From the NCBI GenBank assembly GCA_034520725.1, contig JAXHNH010000011.1:496001-560000 (forward strand): a DNA stretch of 64,000 nucleotides, written 5' to 3'. Below are positions 57,574-64,000 of the stretch, in pieces; within the stretch, counting starts at the first letter, position 1, and the number at the start of each line of letters is the position of its first letter. Source of the stretch: Gracilimonas sp034520725. Lineage in GTDB: Bacteria; Bacteroidota; Rhodothermia; Balneolales; Balneolaceae. The notes beneath the pieces were generated by a model, which made no database searches, was not told the origin of the DNA, and saw only the letters and a list, made by a program, of their open reading frames with translations. Position numbers and translations under genes: made by a program.

Positions 57574-58635
57574 ATGGTGGATACCGAGCTATCGATGGTC
57601 ACAAATTTGAAAGATGCCCGGCATGAGCTTGCTCAAGTCATAACGGAGTTACATTTTAAAAACAATCCGGAACTGGAACAACAGTACGGCGAAAAAGGCA
57701 GACAAAAATGTTACGAAGATGCTGTATATCATATCAGCTATCTGGAACAGGCCGTACGGGTAAAAAGCAGCGTCTTATTTAGTAATTATTTGGATTGGGC
57801 CCGGACCATGCTCAAAGAACGCGGCATCCCGGAAAGTGACCTCATAGATAATATCTCATTTATGAAGGAGGCGATTCAACAGAAATTACCGAAAGATGAA
57901 GCCCAAAAGCTTGTTGAATTTATTGATATCGGGTTGAATTCGCTGCAGAGTAATCCTCACCGGAACAAAACATATTTAAACCCCGGTGAACCTTTGGCAG
58001 AAGAAGCCAAAGACTATCTTGATCTGTTGTTGAGTGGTAACCGCAAAAAAGCCGCCGGTCTTATCGAAGAATTAGTAACGGAAGGACAATCGATCAGGGA
58101 TATTTATGAGCATATTTTTCAAAAGACACAGTATGAGGTTGGTGCTCTTTGGCAGAATAATAAAATTTCGGTAGCCCATGAACATTATTGTACGGCAGCA
58201 ACTCAGCTCATTATGTCTGGTTTGTATCCCAAAATATTCTCTATGGATAAAACCGGCAAGAAATTAGTGGCTTGTTCTGTAGCTGATGAACTGCATGAAA
58301 TTGGAATAAGAATGGTAAGCGACTTTTTTGAAATGGAAGGCTGGGATACCCATTATCTGGGGGCAAGTATGCCAGATGAACACCTGATTAAATTACTTAA
58401 AGAGTATAAACCGGAAATCTTGGCAATATCTGTAACCATGCCGTTACATATCGACAGGGCAGCTAAGCTTATTGAAAAAGTACGGGAAGATAACCAAACA
58501 GCTAAGATCAAAATTATGGTTGGCGGGTACCCTTTTAGTATCGTGCCTGACTTATGGGAAAAAATAGGGGCAGATGCATCTGCGGGATCTGCACAAGAAG
58601 CCATCGAAATTGCTAATAAACTTATATTAAATTGA
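57574..58635 (+). CDS. CarH-like B12-binding (photoreceptor-type) protein without DNA-binding domain
   Basis: 353 residues. N-terminal helical domain (1-130, unknown), a four-helix cap (about 140-225) and a Rossmann B12 domain (230-353). The cap has W193-x9-E203-H204 (ALWQNNKISVAHEHYC), the Wx9EH motif by which CarH-type photoreceptors hold adenosylcobalamin and respond to light; the Rossmann part has E239-x-H241-x-x-G244, the lower cobalt ligand motif, plus VGGYPF. The MerR DNA-binding domain of CarH is replaced. It overlaps the histidine kinase start by 4 bases, so the two are coupled. Confidence 0.85.
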   Translation: MVDTELSMVTNLKDARHELAQVITELHFKNNPELEQQYGEKGRQKCYEDAVYHISYLEQAVRVKSSVLFSNYLDWARTMLKERGIPESDLIDNISFMKEAIQQKLPKDEAQKLVEFIDIGLNSLQSNPHRNKTYLNPGEPLAEEAKDYLDLLLSGNRKKAAGLIEELVTEGQSIRDIYEHIFQKTQYEVGALWQNNKISVAHEHYCTAATQLIMSGLYPKIFSMDKTGKKLVACSVADELHEIGIRMVSDFFEMEGWDTHYLGASMPDEHLIKLLKEYKPEILAISVTMPLHIDRAAKLIEKVREDNQTAKIKIMVGGYPFSIVPDLWEKIGADASAGSAQEAIEIANKLILN

Positions 58636-59837
58636 CAAAATCAAACACACCCTTCCCTGAAGGAGTTGTACTTCTAATTACTGAAGATGGAACTGTTACG
58701 GAAGTTCTTCATGATACCTTCAATATTTTGTCGAAAGAATCTGAAAATGCCCCATCTTTTTTAGACTGCTTAAAAAATGATAGTGTTGAAAAAGGCTGTC
58801 GTCTTGTTGAAAGTATTAACAGTAATGGCGTAGCCTACGATTGGGAACTACATATTGAGAAACAGGAATTATCGTCGTTATTTAACTTTTCAGGTGTTAA
58901 AACAGAGAAGGGAATTATATTGATCGGATCACCTGATCCTGATGATACTGAACAGTTTCTGAATGGTTTGATGGAGATGAACAACGAACAGATAAACAAG
59001 CTGCGTCTGTTTATGAAAAAGCATCAGGAGGATTTTTTAAAAGAGAACGAATGGAATTTATATGACGATATGAGTGAGTTAAATAATGAGCTTGCAAATA
59101 CGCAACGCGAACTCACGAAAAAGACTGCTGAACTTGAGCGTATGAATGAATTCAAAAATCAAATGATGGGAATGGCGGCCCATGATCTTAGAAATCCACT
59201 AATGGTTATACAAAATTTCGCAGATTTCTTGATGGACGACCATCATGAGGATGATATTTTTAATGAAAAACAGTTCATGATGATAAAAGAGATCAAAGGA
59301 ACCAGTGAATATATGATCAATATCATTGAAGATATGCTCGATATGTCTTCACTTGAATCAGGAAGTATTAACTTAGCTAAAGAGAATATAGATCTAGTAG
59401 ATTTTATTGAAGAAGTGGTGTCTTTGAATCGTTCCTCCGCCAATAAAAAAGATATTTCTATAACCACCCACCTACCCGATTCTTCTGTCAATAGAGAAAT
59501 TGATGGCCATAAATTTCGACAGGTTTTAGATAATCTTTTGTCGAATGCCATTAAATATTCCAATCCTGACACCGAAATTGAAGTTGGAATAAAACCTATA
59601 GATGAGACTGAAGGAGTTACAATTTTCATAACGGATCATGGTCAGGGAATTCCCGAAGATGAAATACACAAGTTATTTGTACCATATTCACAGATCAGTG
59701 TTGAGTCTACAGCAGGAGAAAAAAGTACAGGTCTCGGTTTGGCAATTGTCCAGAAAATTGTTCAAGCCCATGGTGGTAAAATTGAGGTTCATAGTAAAGT
59801 AGGTATTGGATCAACCTTTGTCGTTAAAATACCATAG
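58632..59837 (+). CDS. sensor histidine kinase
   Basis: 401 residues from a TTG that overlaps the stop of the B12-binding gene (TTGA). N-terminal PAS-like part (about 1-105), long coiled coil (about 110-175), HisKA with AAHDLRNPL (His184 is the phosphoacceptor), N box DNLLSNAIKYS, G1 DHGQGIP, G2 GEKSTGLGLAIV. No membrane helix is present, so it is cytoplasmic. No response regulator is adjacent. Input probably comes from the B12 protein; this is inferred from gene coupling. Confidence 0.9.
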   Translation: MTKSNTPFPEGVVLLITEDGTVTEVLHDTFNILSKESENAPSFLDCLKNDSVEKGCRLVESINSNGVAYDWELHIEKQELSSLFNFSGVKTEKGIILIGSPDPDDTEQFLNGLMEMNNEQINKLRLFMKKHQEDFLKENEWNLYDDMSELNNELANTQRELTKKTAELERMNEFKNQMMGMAAHDLRNPLMVIQNFADFLMDDHHEDDIFNEKQFMMIKEIKGTSEYMINIIEDMLDMSSLESGSINLAKENIDLVDFIEEVVSLNRSSANKKDISITTHLPDSSVNREIDGHKFRQVLDNLLSNAIKYSNPDTEIEVGIKPIDETEGVTIFITDHGQGIPEDEIHKLFVPYSQISVESTAGEKSTGLGLAIVQKIVQAHGGKIEVHSKVGIGSTFVVKIP

Positions 59838-60181
59838 ACCTATTTTTAGATTAATGCCGTTTCGGTTAGGAATGTGGCTCTTTTAACGCCGCTCAACTGC
59901 AGAATGGCCTTCAGCCAAGTGTCTACAGTCAAAAATATCAATCTCATATTTCTTCCCCTCTTCCTTAGTACCCACCACCCGGCTTTCTCCTATTAATATA
60001 ACACGGCACTATTTACTCTGAACCGATTGTTAGTGTTTAGAATTAATCGGTTGCATAATTTCCCTGCATCCCCTTTCAGACGTTACAGGCATATATGCTG
60101 GTCCGTTTATTCGTATTGTTACTTGAATTAGTAAATTCAATACCTCAATTTACTAATCATCGTTAACAAAACTTCAATGTC
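59838..60181. other. non-coding region with inverted repeat
   Basis: 344 bases without a gene. AACCGATT (60021-60028) / AATCGGTT (60045-60052) is a perfect 8-bp inverted repeat. No T-rich tail, so not a terminator. Otherwise unremarkable. Confidence 0.5.
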
Positions 60182-60697
60182 ATGAAAGCCTCTATACTTT
60201 TAGTATTTGTTATCATATTCTCAATGGCGGCTTGTGTCAGCAGTAGCAACTTTGAGACTGAATCACCAAATAACGGTGAAATTATCCTGGACAAGGAAAT
60301 AGTATCTCAAATCAATTCATCCTCCTCTTCAGTATCTGTTAATGGTGCAGAATATATGATAGGATCTTTCGCATGGAAAGACTTTATGCCGATCGTTGAT
60401 CCGCCTGTAAGACTAACCATAAAAAATACATTGATCCGCACGGATGGAAATAACATCCAAAGTAACATTGAGATCATTCAGCATTATATTGTAAGAGAAA
60501 ATGAAATCTGGCGTCCCAATGAAATGGAAGTCAGACAAGATCAAAGTAGTTCGAATCAACTTGATATAATATCTCGTGAAGGCCCAACTTGGGAAATCGG
60601 TTCTAAGGTGAATATAGGTTTAAAAATTAAGGATCACAGGACAGGTAATATTCATTGGTTATCAATTACTGAAGTGGAGGTTGTCAGAACTGATTGA
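60182..60697 (+). CDS. small lipoprotein of unknown function
   Basis: 171 residues. Signal peptide with lipobox AAC (SMAACVSSS). The rest is polar and beta-rich, with RLTIKNTLIRTDG and VNIGLKIKDHRTGNIHWL. No family recognised. It stands alone between non-coding stretches. Confidence 0.55.
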   Translation: MKASILLVFVIIFSMAACVSSSNFETESPNNGEIILDKEIVSQINSSSSSVSVNGAEYMIGSFAWKDFMPIVDPPVRLTIKNTLIRTDGNNIQSNIEIIQHYIVRENEIWRPNEMEVRQDQSSSNQLDIISREGPTWEIGSKVNIGLKIKDHRTGNIHWLSITEVEVVRTD

Positions 60698-60722
60698 GGA
60701 ACTTTTCTACTAGTCCCATGCT

Positions 60723-60810
60723 TAGTATCGGCATTTCCTATTCGGACTTTGCATCATATTCACTCCCTACAATTTCTTCATATACATCTCCCTGTTCCCT
60801 TACTGTTTGA
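60723..60810 (+). repeat. degenerate direct repeat, copy 1
   Basis: Begins TAGTATCGGCA and ends CTGTTTGA, with the shared blocks TCGGACT, TTGCATC, ATATTCA, CATC(A)ATACA and CTCCCTG also found in copy 2 at 60895. Overall similarity is judged by eye and is partial. Function unknown. Confidence 0.5.
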
Positions 60811-60894
60811 GCCTACTTTAGCCAATAATTAGCTCCCCCGTTTGTATTCTACAGCCATTGTATTGATGTGAAGCGTTCCATACTACGTCCCTAT

Positions 60895-60989
60895 TAGTAT
60901 CGGCACTGCCATACATCGGACTAGTTGCATCCCAATATTCAAGCCCTCAATCTCTGCATCAATACACCTCCCTGCTCCTCACCGTCTGA
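60895..60989 (+). repeat. degenerate direct repeat, copy 2
   Basis: Begins TAGTATCGGCA and ends CCGTCTGA. Offset from copy 1 is 172 bases. The intervening sequence is not clearly repeated. Confidence 0.5.
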
Positions 60990-61040
60990 CAAGCCGATCC
61001 CGTATTTGGGAATCGTCTGCTCACAGGTGCAACATCCTAC

Positions 61041-61168
61041 TCATTGTGGTGCAGTAGTTTCATCCTTTTCAGTAGTTTCAGTCTGGTTTTGAACCTGCGG
61101 AAACACACTAACGGGCACTGTCATCAGCAGAAGAAATATTATCAATAAACAGTGATATTTTTATGCAT
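61041..61168 (-). pseudogene. broken N-terminus of a secreted protein
   Basis: From the ATG at 61168, adding one A in the run at 61162-61158 gives MHKKYHCLLIIFLLLMTVPV and a signal cleavage site near VFPQ, then 17 polar residues and a stop at 61043-61041. As read, the ATG frame ends after eight codons. It may be a decayed gene or a small secreted peptide with a sequencing error; the short polar tail (TETTEKDETTAPQ) argues for the former. Confidence 0.35.
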
Positions 61169-61454
61169 ACAAGTTTTTTAGTGGTGCTGATATATATATT
61201 CGTCGGATTTAAAATAGCCAAAATATTGTGTCAAAAATTGCCCTAAAAGTTTAAGAAATATGGCTAACATATTACTTAATCACAATTTAAAAGTTTATTT
61301 GACAGGTTAATTCTCCTCCGTGAACTTGCAAAAACGTTTGTATTAGCCTTTATGATAATTTTGGGTTCAATGCTTTAAGAATCAAATATATTGAGATAAT
61401 AAGAGAGCACAAGCAGATATATCCCGTAAATGATCAAGTCGCCTGAGGTAATTC

Positions 61455-61631
61455 CTAAAACCAGTGTTCCAAAGGGTTAATTTCAGCAATGTTCACGAGT
61501 GCCTGATCGAGGCCACCGGCAGCATCGGCGTCGAATTTGCTGACAGCATTGGCAATGGGAATAACCAACTCTATGTAAGCCGGGGAATTGGGTTTAGCGT
61601 GCTTCCGATCCGTTTTTTCTGTCGGCCGGAA
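61455..61631 (-). pseudogene. C-terminal coding remnant
   Basis: On the minus strand, between two in-frame stops, 58 sense codons read with protein-like composition: SPAYIELVIPIANAVSKF, DADAAGGLDQALVNIAEI, NPLEHWF. No ATG precedes it. Local GC is higher than in the flanks. I do not recognise the family. Likely the leftover end of a deleted gene. Confidence 0.35.
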
Positions 61632-61810
61632 CTAACCATTTTTAATCTTATTCAGATGGAGAACACTTTAGCCCAATCAGAGATAGAATAAGAAATATAT
61701 CTTTCCAACAGTGTATCTATGTTTCTATCTCGTTTCTATGATTAACACTGAAAAACCTGACTGAGCCCTGCTTCATAAATCTGCTCCTGAATACACCGAG
61801 TGATCGGAAA

Positions 61811-61825
61811 GGCTCAAACTGAGCC
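61811..61825 (-). terminator. weak hairpin after the symporter gene
   Basis: GGCTCA / TGAGCC with a three-base loop, about 40 bases past the symporter stop. The minus-strand tail is TTTCC. A weak terminator at best. Confidence 0.35.
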
Positions 61826-61865
61826 GAATGATTGTTTTCAGGATCAATAAGAAGATTTTGAGAAA

Positions 61866-63416
61866 TTAATTCTCTCCTCCAGGTATCACTTTTGAATTGG
61901 ATGAACCATTGTTATTTCTGTTTATCTTGCCTCCGGAATCACTATTCATCAAACGTTTACGGAAGAACCAGACTAGGAACAGCGCAATACCCCACTGTAC
62001 GAGCACGGTCATGACAGAGAAAGGACTCAGTGGATTGTACCATGTATCAGGAGCGTATTCGGCTGCTGAAAGGTACATCCACCATCCAAGCAGAGTCACT
62101 ACCTCTACCGGTACCACATATTTAATGATGATCTCCCACCATTTTCCTAATGTAGCTGAACGCTCTTCTGTGTTTATTAGCTCATCACGGAATTTCGTGG
62201 TTCCATACCTGATCACAGCATAAGAGATAAGTGCACCGGAAACCATCAGTCCAACGCCCCAAACAAAATCCTGATTGGCAAAGAAACCAAGATTGAGGGC
62301 AGATGGAATCCCAAAACCAAATCCAGTCAGGCAGATCACTAAAGTAGCTCTTTTTCGAACAGCTCCCATATCCACAAACACCTTAACAGCAAGCTCAATC
62401 ATCGAGATCAATGAACTGAAAGCAGCGAAGGTCAGTCCCAGGAAAAACAGAATGGCAAAGATACCACCGCCTCCCATCGTTGCAAAAAGCTGAGGCATCC
62501 AGATAAAAGTCAGTCCTGTTGAGGCCGGTCCTGATGTTTGCATTACTTCAAGGATCTCTCCACTGCCCATGGTTGGACTTAAAGTCCCGAATACCGTTGA
62601 GAAAATAATAATTGCAGCAACTAAAGAGATTATATTATTACCAATACCGGTTTGAAAGGCACTTACGGTCACATCATCACTTTTTCGCATATAGGCCGCA
62701 TAAGTGAGGATAAGTCCCCATGCAGCACCTGTATCCCAGGCATTTTGGGTGAGAGCTTCCAGCCAGATACCCGGTTTCTTAAGGGTTGACCAGTCCGGCG
62801 TAAATAGATATTCAACTCCAAGACCACTGCCCTCAAGAGATAGTGCTTTGAATAGTGAAATGATCAATACCAAGATCAAGGATGGTATAAGGACCTTATT
62901 CACCTTTTCAATGGAAGAAATTCCCTTAATTACAATAAAGCCACCCAAACCCATCACCAATGCATGTCCGGCCAGTGGCCAGTTCGATCCCTGAAATCCT
63001 TCCCAAATGGCATTTGCCTGCTGAAGATCTCCCGGGAGAGCCGTGGTGATTGAGGTGATCAGATAATAAAGACACCAGCTGGCAACCACACTATAGTAGA
63101 ACATGATGGCTGTAGCAACAAAGCCTACAAAGCCACCAAGCCATCCGCGTTTTTCACCAATAAGGGCTACAAAAGAACCGACAACCCCTTTACGGCCGTT
63201 ACGTCCCATTCCATATTCGGCTATGATCAGTGGTATTGACCAAAGTAAAAGGAAACAGATCCAGGCAAACAAAAAGGCCCCGGCTCCTTCCTCTCCGCCG
63301 TTTTGAGCTGCAATTCGGGGGAAGCGCCAGATGTTACCGGTTCCGACTGCAATTCCCAGTACACTTAAAATCATTCCCATTTTTGATGAGAAACGTTCTT
63401 TGGAGGGTGCTGACAT
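61866..63416 (-). CDS. sodium-dependent neurotransmitter symporter-family transporter
   Basis: 516 residues, about 12 membrane helices. Helix 1 has the NSS signature GIAVGTGNIWRFPRIAAQNGG, with sodium- and substrate-site residues (the unwound GNIWRFP). Helix 6 region has TLSPTMGSGEI, and helix 8 TFAAFSSLISMIE. Bacterial NSS proteins take up amino acids with sodium; which one is not clear. A Gly/Asn/Ser-rich tail closes the protein. It is a single gene. Confidence 0.93.
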   Translation of the reverse strand: MSAPSKERFSSKMGMILSVLGIAVGTGNIWRFPRIAAQNGGEEGAGAFLFAWICFLLLWSIPLIIAEYGMGRNGRKGVVGSFVALIGEKRGWLGGFVGFVATAIMFYYSVVASWCLYYLITSITTALPGDLQQANAIWEGFQGSNWPLAGHALVMGLGGFIVIKGISSIEKVNKVLIPSLILVLIISLFKALSLEGSGLGVEYLFTPDWSTLKKPGIWLEALTQNAWDTGAAWGLILTYAAYMRKSDDVTVSAFQTGIGNNIISLVAAIIIFSTVFGTLSPTMGSGEILEVMQTSGPASTGLTFIWMPQLFATMGGGGIFAILFFLGLTFAAFSSLISMIELAVKVFVDMGAVRKRATLVICLTGFGFGIPSALNLGFFANQDFVWGVGLMVSGALISYAVIRYGTTKFRDELINTEERSATLGKWWEIIIKYVVPVEVVTLLGWWMYLSAAEYAPDTWYNPLSPFSVMTVLVQWGIALFLVWFFRKRLMNSDSGGKINRNNNGSSNSKVIPGGEN

Positions 63417-63591
63417 TGGTGTTTTATTTCATTTGTAATACAAAAGGTATACCTCTCGTTTTATCTGCGAGAAGTTTAAAATCTTATGTATCTTATTTTG
63501 ATTAATATTAGGCTGTGCTTATCATTGCGAGCCAAGCATAAAGTGTATTCAACAATATTCCAAAACCTTTTTGAGCCGTTAACCTCTTTTT

Positions 63592-64000
63592 ATGTTTTCA
63601 GATCACAAAACAACGAACAAATATTTAGCACTTTTAGCATTCTTCACCTCCCTCATAATCTACACGCTAACATTGGCTCCAACCGCGAGTTTTTGGGATG
63701 CGGGTGAGTTCATAGCAGTTGGCCATGGCCTACAGGTTAATCATCCTCCGGGAGCCCCCTTCTATTCCCTGCTTGGCAGAGTCTTTTCTATGTTCATGCC
63801 TACGGCTTATGTAGCGGTGAGTATTAACTTTATCAGTGCTCTTTCATCTGCTCTCACCATTATGTTGCTGTATCTCATCATCGTACGACTGGTACGTGAG
63901 TGGAAAGGAGAACCGAATGCAATGAATTTCTTTGATCAAATCGGAATGTATGGCGGTGCATTTGTTGGTGCCATGACCTTTGCAGTAACCGATACCTTTT
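63592..64000 (+). CDS. DUF2723 membrane glycosyltransferase-like protein, N-terminal part
   Basis: Open from ATG 63592 to the window end (136 codons). The segment APTASFWDAGEFIAVGHGLQ followed by VNHPPGAPFYSLLGR is the DUF2723 (GT117-like) signature, with D and E in the first periplasmic loop as in GT-C glycosyltransferases. Membrane helices at about 10-28, 75-100 and 120 on. Related proteins transfer sugars from polyprenyl carriers to proteins or glycans; the acceptor is unknown. Cut by the window edge. Confidence 0.9.
   Translation, partial: MFSDHKTTNKYLALLAFFTSLIIYTLTLAPTASFWDAGEFIAVGHGLQVNHPPGAPFYSLLGRVFSMFMPTAYVAVSINFISALSSALTIMLLYLIIVRLVREWKGEPNAMNFFDQIGMYGGAFVGAMTFAVTDTF

Larger units (their letters stand above)
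60698..61865. other. gene-poor region with degenerate repeats and gene remnants
   Basis: About 1.2 kb with no intact gene I can support. It holds two diverged direct repeats (60723-60810 and 60895-60989), a broken signal-peptide reading frame on the minus strand (61041-61168) and a C-terminal coding remnant on the minus strand (61455-61631), all listed separately. A plus-strand open frame at 61464-61691 overlaps the second remnant and lacks protein-like features. Confidence 0.6.

Noticed and set aside
61464..61691. 75-codon plus-strand open frame
   Set aside because: It overlaps a more protein-like minus-strand remnant, has no ribosome-binding site and no recognisable motif.
1..64000. tRNA, rRNA, CRISPR arrays, insertion sequences, prophage or attachment sites
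   Set aside because: No cloverleaf arms, repeat-spacer arrays, transposases, integrases or phage genes were seen on either strand.

Overview
The window looks like a chromosomal piece of a Bacteroidota-like bacterium with moderate to low GC, most likely a member of the Balneolota/Rhodothermota side of that group. This is an inference from gene content: a GWxTD-domain protein, a DUF2723 protein, Balneola-style isoamylase-set (CBM48-like) proteins, AtuA/DUF1446, many lipoproteins and OM barrels, an extremely acidic IF2 linker, and one good Bacteroidota-type promoter (TTG-N20-TAnnTTTG). I see no tRNA, rRNA, CRISPR, prophage or insertion sequence. Almost everything is chromosomal housekeeping, with a few accessory modules.

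Layout. 1-5.3 kb (minus): rimP-nusA-infB-rbfA-truB translation/transcription operon. 5.5-9.1 kb: a DUF192 lipoprotein (plus), then a minus operon DUF883-prfB-coaE-fbp; prfB carries a textbook programmed +1 frameshift. 9.2-13.8 kb (plus): an ECF sigma factor, a membrane anti-sigma with a periplasmic glycogen-binding-like domain, an OM barrel ending in the same domain, a secreted protein, then a DUF4382 lipoprotein. 13.9-21.2 kb (minus): AtuA-like protein, renalase-like oxidoreductase, and two ABC half-exporters (degenerate/consensus pair) flanking an RNase Z-like protein. 21.3-25.5 kb (minus): three tandem secreted amidohydrolases. 25.7-30.6 kb (minus): acyl-CoA carboxylase beta subunit, membrane protein, recO, HtrA-type protease, LPP20-like lipoprotein. 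30.7-38.6 kb (plus): GWxTD protein, pdxA, methyltransferase, ftsE, queG, then a Ser/Thr kinase with TPRs. 38.6-42 kb: DUF4412 protein, lipoprotein and ECF sigma factor (minus), small barrel (plus). 42-47.2 kb (minus): tatA, gatA, SDR, M28 peptidase, prmA, ppx/gppA, tightly overlapping. 47.4-52.1 kb (plus): DUF2795, BamA/TamA-like protein, cyclic-nucleotide-binding protein, rlmD. 52.1-56.8 kb: UbiA-like membrane protein, FemAB/BioF2-like acetyltransferase, S9 peptidase. 57.2-59.8 kb (plus): monooxygenase-fold protein, a CarH-like B12 light-sensor protein and a histidine kinase. 60-61.9 kb: small lipoprotein and a gene-poor stretch with repeats and gene remnants. 61.9-64 kb: sodium symporter (minus) and the start of a DUF2723 protein (plus).

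Two modules stand out as possibly undescribed: the sigma/anti-sigma/barrel set in which two envelope proteins share a CBM48-like domain (9.3-12.8 kb), and the B12 photoreceptor-histidine kinase operon (57.3-59.8 kb).

Quality warning: at least ten genes, several essential (infB, gatA, ftsE, the BamA-like gene, htrA), are broken by one- or two-base indels, often in short homopolymers. These look like uncorrected assembly errors rather than real decay, and I annotate the full reconstructed genes.
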